From NCBI GenBank assembly GCA_017484065.1, contig JAFUTX010000018.1, positions 1-64,000 of the forward strand: a DNA stretch of 64,000 nucleotides, given 5' to 3'. This stretch comes from Bacilli bacterium. GTDB lineage: Bacteria; Bacillota_I; Bacilli_A; RF39; UBA660. The position numbers and the translations under genes are program-made. Numbering within the stretch: the stretch's first letter is position 1; each line of letters begins with the position of its first letter. The notes beneath the pieces were generated by a model. It was not told where the DNA came from. It did no database searches and worked only from the letters and a program-made list of their open reading frames with translations. This document shows positions 54,297-63,984 of the stretch, piece after piece.

Positions 54297-55130
54297 ATGA
54301 AGATAAATAGTAGTTTAGAATATTTATTGTTGCGATATAAAGAAAATAAGTTATCGCAAAGTAATTTAATTGTTACTGATGATATAGATAAATGTGTATC
54401 AGAATTGAAAATTGTTGTTAAAAACATTTTATGCTCTGATACTTTTTCGGCGTCTTGTGATAAATGTAATATATGTCATTTAATAGATGAAAATAGCTTG
54501 AGTAATTTTATAGTTATTGAACCAGATGGTGCTGCGATAAAAAAGGAACAGGTTAGTACTTTAATGAATAAATTTATGTTAAAGCCTGACTTAGTTAATA
54601 ATAATGTGTTTATTATAAAGAATGCTGAAAAGTTAAATGCTTCATCTAGTAATACGATGCTTAAATTTATTGAAGAACCAAGTCCGTATAATATTGGATT
54701 TTTAGTTACCAATAATATAAATGCAATATTGCCTACTATTATTAGTAGATGCCAAATTACTAAAGTAAATTATAATGAAGAAATAATAGAAGATGAAGAA
54801 ATAATTGATTTAGCTAGTGTTTTTGTAGATAAAATTGAAAATGATTATTACAATGCTTTGTTTTTTGTTAAAGAAAATCTATTAAGTAAAGATTATGATA
54901 AAGATAGATATATTTTGCTTTTAAGGAAAATGTTAGATATTTATTATGAAGTTTTAGTAAATAAAATTAATGAATTTAAATCTAATAATGATAATTTTAT
55001 GTATCTTAATAATCTTAATTATGATATATTAAATAAAAAAGTTCAAATATTAACTGGTTATTTAGATAGATTAAATTATAATGTTAATATGAATTTATTT
55101 TTTGATAGTTTAATAGTAGAAATGAGGTAA
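54297..55130 (+). CDS. holB: DNA polymerase III delta' subunit
   Basis: 277 residues. Clamp-loader delta' without a functional Walker A. It has a cysteine cluster (CDKCNIC, ~56-62), 'VFIIKNAEKLNASSSNTMLKFIEEP' and the SRC motif IISRCQI (~150). The position before ricT is as in Bacillus. The stretch 'VIEPDGAAIKKEQV' is typical of low-GC HolB proteins. The C-terminal collar is the least conserved part. Confidence 0.9.
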   Translation: MKINSSLEYLLLRYKENKLSQSNLIVTDDIDKCVSELKIVVKNILCSDTFSASCDKCNICHLIDENSLSNFIVIEPDGAAIKKEQVSTLMNKFMLKPDLVNNNVFIIKNAEKLNASSSNTMLKFIEEPSPYNIGFLVTNNINAILPTIISRCQITKVNYNEEIIEDEEIIDLASVFVDKIENDYYNALFFVKENLLSKDYDKDRYILLLRKMLDIYYEVLVNKINEFKSNNDNFMYLNNLNYDILNKKVQILTGYLDRLNYNVNMNLFFDSLIVEMR

Positions 55131-55135
55131 ATACA

Positions 55136-55906
55136 ATGGTTTATAGTGTTAAATTTAAAAATGATAATAAAACTTATAATTATAAATCTGATGTTGTATT
55201 TTCTTTGAATGATTTTGTTATTGTACCAACTGGCCGTGGATTACAATATGGTAAAATTGTTAGAAAAAACTTAAATGGTAATGAAGATAATTTAGAATTA
55301 ATTGAAAGATTAGCTACAAAAGATGATTATGAAATATATTTAGATAATTTAAAGTTAGCGAAGGAAGCTTTAGAAACGGCAAAAACAGAATCTGAAAAAC
55401 TTGATTTAAAAATGAATTTTATAGATAGTAGTTTTTCATTTGATAAAAAACAATTATTATTAACATATTTTGCAGAAGAAAGAATAGATTTTCGAGAACT
55501 TGCGAAAAAATTAGCTAGCATTTATAAAACTCGGATAGAATTATATCAAATTGGAACTAGAGATAAAGCAAAAAAAATTGGTGGATGTGGTCTATGTGGA
55601 CAAGAATTATGTTGTTCAAGATTTTTAAATCATTTAAATTCAGTTTCAATTAATATGGCTAAAAACCAAAACTTAGCTTTAAATCCAAATAAGATTAATG
55701 GGGTTTGTGGTAGATTATTATGTTGTTTAGCATATGAAGATGATGTATATGTAGCTTGTCGTGATGGAATACCTTCAATTAATCAAAAAGTAAATACAAT
55801 TGATGGTGAAGGTAAAGTTGTAAGTATTGATATTCTAAATAGAAAATATACTGTTGATGTTGATGGTAAAATGGTTGAGGTTGTACTAAATGAAGAATCA
55901 AATTAA
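55136..55906 (+). CDS. ricT: RicT/YaaT regulatory iron-sulfur protein
   Basis: 256 residues of the PSP1 family. Conserved cysteines: GGCGLCGQELCCSRFL (~150-165) and NGVCGRLLCCLAYE (~185-198), which ligate Fe-S clusters in the B. subtilis Y-complex (RicA-RicF-RicT). That complex guides RNase Y processing of mRNA and supports sporulation, competence and biofilm phosphorelay. The gene overlaps trmN6 by 17 bp. Confidence 0.93.
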   Translation: MVYSVKFKNDNKTYNYKSDVVFSLNDFVIVPTGRGLQYGKIVRKNLNGNEDNLELIERLATKDDYEIYLDNLKLAKEALETAKTESEKLDLKMNFIDSSFSFDKKQLLLTYFAEERIDFRELAKKLASIYKTRIELYQIGTRDKAKKIGGCGLCGQELCCSRFLNHLNSVSINMAKNQNLALNPNKINGVCGRLLCCLAYEDDVYVACRDGIPSINQKVNTIDGEGKVVSIDILNRKYTVDVDGKMVEVVLNEESN

Positions 55907-56588
55907 TGATTTATTTGATTATGACTTAAAAATAGTTCAAAATAGTGATGATTTTAAATTTTCATTAGATTCTATTTTACTAGCTGAATATGTGGAAACA
56001 AAAAATGCTAATAAAATTATTGATTTATGTAGTGGAAATGCTGCTGTTAGTTTAATTTTATCTACTAAAACAGATGCTAAGATTATTGGAGTAGAGTATC
56101 AAAAAGAAGTATGTGAGTTAGCAAATGAATCAATTAAGCTTAATAAATTAGATAATCAAATAGAAATGATTAATGATGATGTTAATAACTATATGAATTA
56201 TCAACAACTTAAAAATGCTGATGTGGTAGTATGTAATCCACCATATTTTAAAGTAAATGATAGTAGTTTAACTAATACTAATGAAGTAAAATCAATAGCT
56301 AGACATGAAATACTAGTTGATTTAGAAATTATAATTAGAATTGCTAGTCAATTATTAGAGAATAAAAAGAGTTTTTATTTAGTTCATAGAGCTAATCGGA
56401 TAGATGAAATTATAATTCTATGTAATAAATATAATATAAATGTTAAAAAAGTATGCTTAGTTAATACTAAAAGTAATAGAACTTGTGAATTAGTTTTGAT
56501 AAAAGCAGTAAAAGGTGCTAAATTTGATGTTAAGGTTAGTAGTATTAATGTAAAAGATATGATTTCTTATAAAGGGATATTTGATTAA
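55890..56588 (+). CDS. trmN6: tRNA1(Val) adenine-37 N6-methyltransferase-like
   Basis: 232 residues. SAM-binding 'KIIDLCSGNAAVSLILS' (~42-58), then the N6-adenine catalytic motif NPPYF (~113-117). YabB/TrmN6 family; the probable target is A37 of a tRNA or a related base. Located between ricT and pth, close to its Bacillus locus (yabB lies nearby there). It starts within ricT, indicating coupled translation. Confidence 0.85.
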   Translation: MKNQINDLFDYDLKIVQNSDDFKFSLDSILLAEYVETKNANKIIDLCSGNAAVSLILSTKTDAKIIGVEYQKEVCELANESIKLNKLDNQIEMINDDVNNYMNYQQLKNADVVVCNPPYFKVNDSSLTNTNEVKSIARHEILVDLEIIIRIASQLLENKKSFYLVHRANRIDEIIILCNKYNINVKKVCLVNTKSNRTCELVLIKAVKGAKFDVKVSSINVKDMISYKGIFD

Positions 56589-56613
56589 TATAATTAATGA
56601 GAGAGTGATTGTT

Positions 56614-57156
56614 ATGAAATTGATAGTAGGGCTTGGAAATCCTGGTAAAGATTATGAAAATACAAGACATAATATTGGATTTATGGTAATTGATAATTAT
56701 GTTGGAAGTGTTAATTGGAAAGAAAAGTATAATGCACTATATACTGAACAAATTATTAATGGAGAAAAGATTGTTTTTGTTAAGCCTTTAACTTATATGA
56801 ATCTATCAGGAAATAGTGTAATTCAATTTGTTAATTTTTATAAAATTGCTCCTGGTGATATAATTGTTATTCAAGATGATTTGGATTTACCTTTAGGTAA
56901 AGTTAGAATTAAGAATAATAGTAGTAGTGGTGGGCATAATGGTATTAAAAGTATTATAGATAGATTAGGTACTAATTCTTTTATAAGAATCAAAATAGGT
57001 ATATCTAATACTATATATGATACAAAAGATTATGTTTTAGGTAAATTTAATAATGAAGAAAAAAGTATATTAGATAATAATATGGTAGTTTATAAAGATG
57101 TTATTAATACAATTATAAGTGAAGGTGTTGTAGAAGCGCAAAGTAGATTTAACTAG
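56614..57156 (+). CDS. pth: Peptidyl-tRNA hydrolase
   Basis: 180 residues from the ATG at 56614 (MKLIVGLGNPG), chosen because the family always begins there and GAGAGTG lies upstream. Catalytic His is in NTRHNIGF (~20), with FVKPLTYMNLSGNSV (~60), QDDLDLPLGKVRI (~90) and SSGGHNGIKSI (~110). Rescues tRNAs from peptidyl-tRNA in the cytoplasm. Directly upstream of mfd. Confidence 0.95.
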   Translation: MKLIVGLGNPGKDYENTRHNIGFMVIDNYVGSVNWKEKYNALYTEQIINGEKIVFVKPLTYMNLSGNSVIQFVNFYKIAPGDIIVIQDDLDLPLGKVRIKNNSSSGGHNGIKSIIDRLGTNSFIRIKIGISNTIYDTKDYVLGKFNNEEKSILDNNMVVYKDVINTIISEGVVEAQSRFN

Positions 57157-57165
57157 GTGGTTAAA

Positions 57166-60100
57166 ATGGATTTTTTAGATAATTATTTTAAGTATGAAAA
57201 TGGTATTAATGTATTTGGTTTAACTGATGAGTTAAATGTTTTTTACATGCTTAATATTTTTAAAAAAGAAGATAGAAGTTTATTAGTAGTAGCTAATTCC
57301 TTGTATGAGGCTAATAAAATTTATAGAGCTTTAAAAACTCATGTTGATGATACAATGCTTTTTTTAATGGATGATTTTTTAACTAGTGTAGCTGTAGCTG
57401 TTAGTCCAGATTTAAAAATTAATAGATTGGAAGTATTAGAAGAATTAGAGAAATCTAATCGTAAAAGAATTGTTGTTACTAATCTAATGGGTTATTTAAG
57501 GTTTTTACCAAGTATAGAACATCGAAAAAATACTAAATTAGAATTTAAGTTGGATAATGATATTAATAGAGATAGAGTAATTGAATTATTAGAAGAGTTT
57601 GGATATCGTCGTGAAAGTTTAGTTACAAATACTGGTGAATATGCAGTTCGTGGATATGTAATTGATATATTTGGTTTAAATGAAGAACATCCTGTTAGAA
57701 TTGAACTTTTTGGTAATACTATTGATTCTATTAGATATTTTGATGAAAATACACAGCTTACGACAGAAAAGATTAATTATATAAATATCTTGCCAGTTAC
57801 TGAAGTTAAAACTAGTGATAATAATTCTTTATTTGATTATATGAAAAATCCATGGGTCGTTTGGTATGATAAAGAACAAATTGATTCCACTTATAACAGT
57901 TTACAAAATGAAATACTTAATTATTGTGTAAAAAATGAATTAGATACTACTACTAAATTTATGTTTGATATAAACGAAATCTTGGTAAATAATGAGATTG
58001 GAATATGTAAATTTGATAATGGTGGTAAATTATTAAGATATAATTCTAAAGAAATAGTTAATTATAAGCAAAACTTTGATTTATTAAAAAATGATGTTAA
58101 TTCTTATATTAAAAATGGTAAAAAAGTAATTTTTTGTTTATCTAATGAAAAAGAAGTTAAAAAAATTAGAAATGAAATAGGATTAAATGTTTCTTTTGTA
58201 ATGAAAAGAATTAACAAGGGATTTATCTTGGATAATTATGTAGTTATTGGTGAATATGATATTGAAAATATTAAAAGGGAAAGTAATAATTATAAGAATA
58301 CTTTAAAAATTGGACGTAAGATAAAAGATTTTGATCAATTACAAATTAATGATTATGTTGTACATAAGGAACATGGTATTGGTGTTTATAAAGGTATAGT
58401 TACATTAAATGCTGGTGGTTTTAATAAGGATTATATTCAGATAAACTATTTAGGTAATGATAAGGTATATGTTCCAGTTGAAAAGATAACTACTATTTTT
58501 AAGTATTCTAGTAAAGATGGTGTAGAGCCTAAAATTAATAAATTAAATTCTACAGCTTGGGCAAAGACTAAAAGAAGTGTTGAAAAAAGAATTAAAGATA
58601 TTTCTGGTGAATTGATTGAGCTATATGCTGCTAGAAGTAGAATTCATAAAGAACCATATAAAAATTATGAAGAAGAAGAGTTGTTTGCTCATGAATTTGA
58701 TTATGTGGAAACTGATGATCAGTTAAAAGCTATTAATGATATTAATGAGGATTTACAAAAAGATATTCCAATGGATAGATTATTATGTGGTGATGTTGGA
58801 TTTGGTAAAACTGAAGTAGCATTTAGGGGAATGTTTAAAACTATACTTAATAATAAACAGGTAATGTATTTGTGCCCAACAACAATTCTTTCTAAGCAAC
58901 AATATGAATCTGCTAAAGAAAGATTTAGAAGTTATCCTATTGAAATAGCTTTACTTAATCGATTTACTAGTACTAAAGAGGCTAAGGAAATATTGTTAGG
59001 TTTAGAAAATGGTACTATTGATTTAGTATTTGGAACACATAGATTATTAAGTGAAGATGTTAAACCTAAAAGACTTGGAATGCTTGTAGTTGATGAAGAA
59101 CAAAGATTTGGAGTAACTCATAAAGAGAAGATTAAATCTATGAAAAAAGATGTTAATGTTTTAACTTTATCTGCTACACCAATACCTAGAACACTTAAAA
59201 TGGCAATGAGTGGATTAAGGGAACTATCTATTATTGATACTGCACCGACTAATAGATATCCGGTTCAAACTTATGTTATTGCAGAAGATGATGTTTTAAT
59301 ATGTGACGCTATTTATAAGGAATTATCGCGAAATGGTCAAGTTTTTGCTTTATATAATCGTATTGAAACAATCGAAAATATGGCTGGTAAGATTAAGAGG
59401 TTGGTGCCTGAGGCAAGAATTGTTTATGCGCATGGTAGAATGACAAAATATGAGCTTGAGAAAATAATGAGCGATTTTATTGAACATAAGTATGATGTAC
59501 TATTATGTACTACCATTATTGAAACTGGTATTGATATTCCAAATGCTAATACTTTAATTATTTTTGATGCTGATAGATTTGGGTTAAGTCAGTTATATCA
59601 AATTAGAGGTCGTGTAGGTCGTAGTGATAAGATTGCTTATGCTTATTTACTTTATAATAAAGAAAAAATGTTAAATGATATTGCTGTTAAGAGATTAAAA
59701 GCTATAAGTGATTTTACAGAACTTGGTAGTGGTTATAAGATAGCTATGCGAGATCTTGCTATTAGAGGTGCTGGTGATATTCTTGGCAGTAGTCAAGCAG
59801 GTTTTGTAGATAGTATAGGTATAAATATGTATATGCAAATGATTGAAGACGAGATTAAGAGACAAAAGGGTGAAAAAGTCTTAAGTGATGATGAAAGTGA
59901 TAAGAGTATTATTAATGTTAGTACTCATATTAGTGATGATTATGTTAGTGATGAAGACTTAAAAATTGAAATACACCAAAAGATTAATGAGATTGATTCT
60001 GTAGAAAAACTAAAAGAAGTTAAAAAGGAATTAGAAGATAGATTTGGTAAAATTAATGATGATATTGAAGTATATATGTATGAAGAATTATTAGAAAAAT

Positions 60101-60357
60101 TAGCTTTAAAATTAAATATTAAAGATACTATTCAAACAAAAGAACAAATTACTTTTAGTATTCCTGAAGAATTAAGTAATACTTTAGAAGTAGATAAGTT
60201 TATGTTAAAACTATATAATATTGAACCAAGTATTAATTTAAGATATGTAAGCAAACAAATTAATGTAATAATTAATTTAAAGAAAATAAAAAAACATTAT
60301 GTTTATATAATGATAGATATCTTTAATTTGTTGTTAGATAAATCTTTTTATAGATAG
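57166..60357 (+). CDS. mfd: Transcription-repair coupling factor
   Basis: 1063 residues from the ATG at 57166, with AGGTGG upstream; GTG at 57157 lies within that site. Domains in order: UvrB-homology region (~1-330), RNA polymerase-interaction domain with DYVVHKEHGIGVYKGI (~395), DEXD/H translocase with Walker A CGDVGFGKTEVA (~543), DEEQRFGV (~645), TLSATPIPRTL, helicase C domain with IETGIDIPNANT (~785), and a TRCF D7 tail (~900-1063). Displaces stalled RNA polymerase and recruits UvrA. Confidence 0.96.
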   Translation: MDFLDNYFKYENGINVFGLTDELNVFYMLNIFKKEDRSLLVVANSLYEANKIYRALKTHVDDTMLFLMDDFLTSVAVAVSPDLKINRLEVLEELEKSNRKRIVVTNLMGYLRFLPSIEHRKNTKLEFKLDNDINRDRVIELLEEFGYRRESLVTNTGEYAVRGYVIDIFGLNEEHPVRIELFGNTIDSIRYFDENTQLTTEKINYINILPVTEVKTSDNNSLFDYMKNPWVVWYDKEQIDSTYNSLQNEILNYCVKNELDTTTKFMFDINEILVNNEIGICKFDNGGKLLRYNSKEIVNYKQNFDLLKNDVNSYIKNGKKVIFCLSNEKEVKKIRNEIGLNVSFVMKRINKGFILDNYVVIGEYDIENIKRESNNYKNTLKIGRKIKDFDQLQINDYVVHKEHGIGVYKGIVTLNAGGFNKDYIQINYLGNDKVYVPVEKITTIFKYSSKDGVEPKINKLNSTAWAKTKRSVEKRIKDISGELIELYAARSRIHKEPYKNYEEEELFAHEFDYVETDDQLKAINDINEDLQKDIPMDRLLCGDVGFGKTEVAFRGMFKTILNNKQVMYLCPTTILSKQQYESAKERFRSYPIEIALLNRFTSTKEAKEILLGLENGTIDLVFGTHRLLSEDVKPKRLGMLVVDEEQRFGVTHKEKIKSMKKDVNVLTLSATPIPRTLKMAMSGLRELSIIDTAPTNRYPVQTYVIAEDDVLICDAIYKELSRNGQVFALYNRIETIENMAGKIKRLVPEARIVYAHGRMTKYELEKIMSDFIEHKYDVLLCTTIIETGIDIPNANTLIIFDADRFGLSQLYQIRGRVGRSDKIAYAYLLYNKEKMLNDIAVKRLKAISDFTELGSGYKIAMRDLAIRGAGDILGSSQAGFVDSIGINMYMQMIEDEIKRQKGEKVLSDDESDKSIINVSTHISDDYVSDEDLKIEIHQKINEIDSVEKLKEVKKELEDRFGKINDDIEVYMYEELLEKLALKLNIKDTIQTKEQITFSIPEELSNTLEVDKFMLKLYNIEPSINLRYVSKQINVIINLKKIKKHYVYIMIDIFNLLLDKSFYR

Positions 60358-60410
60358 TATAAATTTACTTAATTAGGTCATATTACTATTGTAAGGAGTT
60401 GGACATTAAA

Positions 60411-60938
60411 GTGAAGTCAACTGGAGTAATAAGACGGATAGATGAATTGGGAAGAGTTGTAATACCTAAAGAGATAAGAAAAAACTTAGAAATTAGAGAT
60501 GGTGAATTCTTAGAAATATATACTGATGATAATAGTGTTGTTTTAAAGAAATATTCTAAAATGGATGCTAATATTAATTTAGCAAAAAAAGTTTGTAAAA
60601 TAATTAATGAAACTTATGGTTATAAAATTATGATTACTGATAGAGATAAAATAATAGCTAGCGAAGATGGTTTATATACAGAATTAATCGGTAGCAATAT
60701 TACAGATAATATGAAATCTTTAATTGATAATAGATATTCTTATATTTCCCAAAATGAGGAGAGTATTACCATTGCCAAAAAGAATGTTTTAGGGTATTTT
60801 GCTATGATACCAATTATTGTTTCTACTGATTGTTTAGGGTTAGTAGTGGTTTTTAGTGGTAAGCCAATTGATGATACTATTAATAATATTCTAAAATTAA
60901 CTGTTAAATTATTTGAGTATAAAATTGATATTGCTTAA
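60411..60938 (+). CDS. spoVT: Stage V sporulation regulator SpoVT
   Basis: 175 residues from GTG at 60411, because SpoVT proteins begin M-K-x-T-G-I/V-x-R-R-I-D; a TTG at 60399 is directly abutted by the GGAG and is less likely. The N-terminal AbrB swapped-hairpin domain is clear ('TGVIRRIDELGRVVIPKEIR', then 'GEFLEIYTDD'), followed by a GAF-like C-terminal domain (~55-175). In B. subtilis it modulates sigma-G forespore genes. The position after mfd is the same in Bacillus. Confidence 0.92.
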   Translation: MKSTGVIRRIDELGRVVIPKEIRKNLEIRDGEFLEIYTDDNSVVLKKYSKMDANINLAKKVCKIINETYGYKIMITDRDKIIASEDGLYTELIGSNITDNMKSLIDNRYSYISQNEESITIAKKNVLGYFAMIPIIVSTDCLGLVVVFSGKPIDDTINNILKLTVKLFEYKIDIA

Positions 60939-60996
60939 GTTTATTTAGTGTGTTAAACTAACAATGGTTAGTGACGTACTAATATAAGTTTATAAG

Positions 60997-61035
60997 TCAT
61001 AAATAATGATAAGACGTCATATTTATGATTTTTTT
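60997..61035 (+). terminator. Terminator after spoVT
   Basis: TCATAAATA (60997-61005) pairs with TATTTATGA (61020-61028), followed by seven T. A T-box element for metG was looked for here and not found. Confidence 0.75.
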
Positions 61036-61055
61036 AATTAAAGGAGGATTAAGTT

Positions 61056-62576
61056 ATGAAAGATAAATTTTATTTAACAAGTGCTATTGCTTATACTTCT
61101 GCTAAGCCACATATTGGTAATACTTATGAAATAGTTTTATGTGATGCAATTGCTAGATATAAAAGATTTAAAGGTTATGATGTTTATTTTCAAACTGGTA
61201 CTGATGAACATGGAGAAAAAATAGAAATTAAAGCTAAAGAAGCTGGTATTGAACCTCAAGAGTTTGTTGATAATGTATCTAATGAAATAAAAACAATTTG
61301 GGATTTAATGGGAGCTAGTTATGATAAGTTTGTTAGAACTACTGATAAAAAACATGAAAAAATAGTTCAAAAGATATTTAAAAAAATGTATGATAAAGAT
61401 GATATATATTTAGGTAAATATGAAGGTTGGTATTGTATACCTTGTGAATCTTTTTTCACTGAAACTCAATTAGTTGACGGTAAGTGTCCTGATTGTGGTA
61501 GAGATGTAGAAAAAAAGAGCGAAGATGCTTACTTTTTTAGATTAAGCAAATACCAAGATAGATTAGTTGAATATATAGAAAGTCATCCTGATTTTATTAA
61601 GCCTGAATCTAGAAAAAATGAAATGTTAAACAATTTTATTAAACCAGGTTTACAAGATTTATGTGTTACTCGTTCTTCGTTTGATTGGGGTATTAAATGT
61701 CCTGTTGATGATAAACATGTTATTTATGTTTGGTTAGATGCTTTAACTAATTATATTACTAATATTGGTTATGATCCTGATAGTAATAATGAAGAATTTA
61801 ATAAGTTGTGGCCAGCTGATATACATATAGTTGGGAAAGATATTATTAGATTTCATACTATTTATTGGCCTTGCTTTCTAATGAGCTTAGATTTACCGTT
61901 ACCTAAACAAGTTTTTGGACATCCTTGGTTAGTTGTAGAGGGTGGAAAAATGAGTAAAAGTAAGGGTAATGTTATCTATGCTGATGATTTAGTAAATAAA
62001 TATGGCGTTGATGCAGTTAGATATTATCTTCTTCATGAAATTCCTTTTGCTAGTGATGGTATGTTAACTATAGATTTATTAGAAGAAAGAATTAATAGTG
62101 ATTTAGTTAATGTTTTAGGTAATTTAGTAAATCGTACTATTACAATGATACATAAGTATTTTGATGGTCAAGTATCTTTATCTAAGGAATATGATGAAAT
62201 TGATAAAGATTTAATTGATACTATTAAAGATATGGATAGTAAAATAGAAGATAAAATGAAAAATTTAGAAATAGGAAAATCTATTGATGAGGTTTTTGAA
62301 GTATTAAGAAGAAGTAACAAATATATTGATGAGACTATGCCTTGGTCATTAGCTAAAGATGAAACTAAGAAAGATAGATTGAATGATGTTTTATATAATT
62401 TACTAGAATCTATTAGAATATGTGCTGTTTATTTAGAAAGCTTTATTCCTACAACAGCAAAGGATATTTTAAGTCAATTAAATACTTTAGATAAATCAAC
62501 GGAATTTGGTAGTGTAAAAGAATATAATGTTAATGAGGCAAAGATATTATTTCAAAGAATTGATAAGAATAAATAA
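61056..62576 (+). CDS. metG: Methionyl-tRNA synthetase
   Basis: 506 residues. HIGH-type motif AKPHIGNTYE (~10-19), TDEHGEKI (~49), a four-Cys zinc knuckle (CIPCESFF ... CPDC, ~127-150), WLDALTNY (~224) and KMSKS in GGKMSKSKGN (~297). The anticodon domain ends the protein; the C-terminal tRNA-binding (EMAP-like) domain found in Bacillus MetG is absent, as in many small-genome bacteria. AAAGGAGGA precedes the ATG. Confidence 0.95.
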   Translation: MKDKFYLTSAIAYTSAKPHIGNTYEIVLCDAIARYKRFKGYDVYFQTGTDEHGEKIEIKAKEAGIEPQEFVDNVSNEIKTIWDLMGASYDKFVRTTDKKHEKIVQKIFKKMYDKDDIYLGKYEGWYCIPCESFFTETQLVDGKCPDCGRDVEKKSEDAYFFRLSKYQDRLVEYIESHPDFIKPESRKNEMLNNFIKPGLQDLCVTRSSFDWGIKCPVDDKHVIYVWLDALTNYITNIGYDPDSNNEEFNKLWPADIHIVGKDIIRFHTIYWPCFLMSLDLPLPKQVFGHPWLVVEGGKMSKSKGNVIYADDLVNKYGVDAVRYYLLHEIPFASDGMLTIDLLEERINSDLVNVLGNLVNRTITMIHKYFDGQVSLSKEYDEIDKDLIDTIKDMDSKIEDKMKNLEIGKSIDEVFEVLRRSNKYIDETMPWSLAKDETKKDRLNDVLYNLLESIRICAVYLESFIPTTAKDILSQLNTLDKSTEFGSVKEYNVNEAKILFQRIDKNK

Positions 62577-62615
62577 AAAAGTGTTAGTAACTATAATGTT
62601 ATTAACATTTTTTTT
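62573..62615 (+). terminator. Terminator after metG
   Basis: TGTTAGTAAC (62582-62591) pairs with GTTATTAACA (62598-62607) with one G-U pair, followed by a T run. It uses the same 9-mer (TGTTAGTAA) that recurs at oriC. Confidence 0.8.
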
Positions 62616-62646
62616 ATTATTTGATATTATATTGATGGTGATTTAA

Positions 62647-63399
62647 ATGTTTACGGATACACATTGTCATTTATATAATGAATATTATGAAGATATAGAT
62701 GAGGTTATTAATAGAGCAAAAGAAAATGATGTTAATCGTTATTTTGTAGTTGGTTGTGATAGAAAAAGTACTGAAGAAGTATTAAAAGTAATAAATAAAT
62801 ATCCTAATACATATGGTATTATTGGTTATCATCCAGAAGTGGCATTGGAATATACGAAAGATGATATTAAATATTTAGAAGAGCATGTAAAAGATAATAA
62901 AGTGATTGCTATTGGTGAAATAGGTTTAGATTATCACTATACAAAAGATTGTAAGAATGAACAAAAGGAACTATTTGAAGCGCAATTAAGTATAGCTCAA
63001 AAATATAATATTCCAGTTTGTATTCATAGTAGGGAAGCTACACAAGATACAATTGATATATTAAAAAAATATAATGTTAAGGGAATTATTCATTCTTTTA
63101 GTGGAAGTTTGGAAGTAGCTAATATTTATATTAAGATGGGATATAAATTAGGTATAGGTGGAGTAATAACTTTTAAAAATAGTAATTTAAAAGATGTTAT
63201 TAAACAAATTCCTTTAGAAAATATTGTCTTAGAAACTGATGCCCCTTATTTAACTCCGCATCCATATAGAGGTACACCAAATGAACCTAAATATATAAAA
63301 ACAATTGCTGAATTTATAAGCGTTTTATATGGGGTTAAATTAAGTCAAGTATCAAAAGTTACCAATGACAATATAAGAGAGATTTTTGACATAGAATAG
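62647..63399 (+). CDS. tatD: TatD-family metal-dependent DNase
   Basis: 250 residues. The TIM-barrel metal ligands are all visible: TDTHCHL (~3-9), GEIGLDYHY (~90-98), CIHSREA (~125), HSFSG (~150) and ETDAPYLTP (~200). Acts as a 3'-5' exonuclease on DNA/RNA or on D-aminoacyl adducts, depending on the member. As in Bacillus (yabD), it lies between metG and the 3D-domain gene. Confidence 0.93.
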   Translation: MFTDTHCHLYNEYYEDIDEVINRAKENDVNRYFVVGCDRKSTEEVLKVINKYPNTYGIIGYHPEVALEYTKDDIKYLEEHVKDNKVIAIGEIGLDYHYTKDCKNEQKELFEAQLSIAQKYNIPVCIHSREATQDTIDILKKYNVKGIIHSFSGSLEVANIYIKMGYKLGIGGVITFKNSNLKDVIKQIPLENIVLETDAPYLTPHPYRGTPNEPKYIKTIAEFISVLYGVKLSQVSKVTNDNIREIFDIE

Positions 63400-63441
63400 T
63401 AAATATGTTAATATAAAGCTGTACCAATGAGAGGTGAAGTA

Positions 63442-63984
63442 ATGAAAAAAGTATTTAAAGTATTTCAGGTTGGTATAGTGGTTTTTATTGTGTTAATCAT
63501 GAATGCTAGTAAAATAGTAGAAAACAAAATGGGTAATACAAATATAAAGAAGAATGTTGATTTGGCAGTAATGGCTGCTAAAGCTGAAGAATTTAAAGAA
63601 AAAGAAATAGAAGAAGAACGTAATAAATTATATAGTGCTATTGATTCTTTTACAGGTAGTTTAACTGGTTATGTTTATAATTGTCCTTTGTGTGGTGGTA
63701 GACTTGCTTGTAAATCTAGTTTAGATTTATCTGGTGGAAGAGATAGTTATATGGATGATACTTATGGAAATGTAAGAATAGTAGCATCTAGTAAAAATTT
63801 AGCTTGTGGTTCAATTATAAAATTTAATTCTGCTAGAGTAAGTAATGAAGAAGTTGTTGCTATTGTACTTGATCGTGGAGTTAGAGGAAATGATATAGAT
63901 TTATTAGTAAGTGATATTAGTATTGCTTATGATAGAATTGGTCGTAGTAATATTACTTATGATGTTTTAAGATATGGGTGGTAG
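63442..63984 (+). CDS. 3D-domain (YabE-like) secreted/membrane-anchored protein
   Basis: 180 residues from the ATG at 63442, with GAGGTG upstream. An N-terminal signal anchor (~8-26) and a Lys/Glu-rich helix (~40-65) are followed by a double-psi beta-barrel-like 3D domain with the aspartates in VLDRGVRGNDIDLLVSD (~148-164). A Cys-rich insertion, CPLCGGRLAC, at the domain start and a later Cys (~125) suggest disulfides or metal binding. Such domains cleave peptidoglycan (lytic transglycosylase type, as in Rpf/YabE relatives). Locus after tatD matches yabE; the G5 and DUF348 repeats of YabE are absent. Confidence 0.8.
   Translation: MKKVFKVFQVGIVVFIVLIMNASKIVENKMGNTNIKKNVDLAVMAAKAEEFKEKEIEEERNKLYSAIDSFTGSLTGYVYNCPLCGGRLACKSSLDLSGGRDSYMDDTYGNVRIVASSKNLACGSIIKFNSARVSNEEVVAIVLDRGVRGNDIDLLVSDISIAYDRIGRSNITYDVLRYGW

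Noticed and set aside
61000-61055. T-box leader for metG
   Set aside because: Neither the T-box bulge sequence nor a stem I specifier loop was found; the hairpin present is a simple terminator after spoVT.
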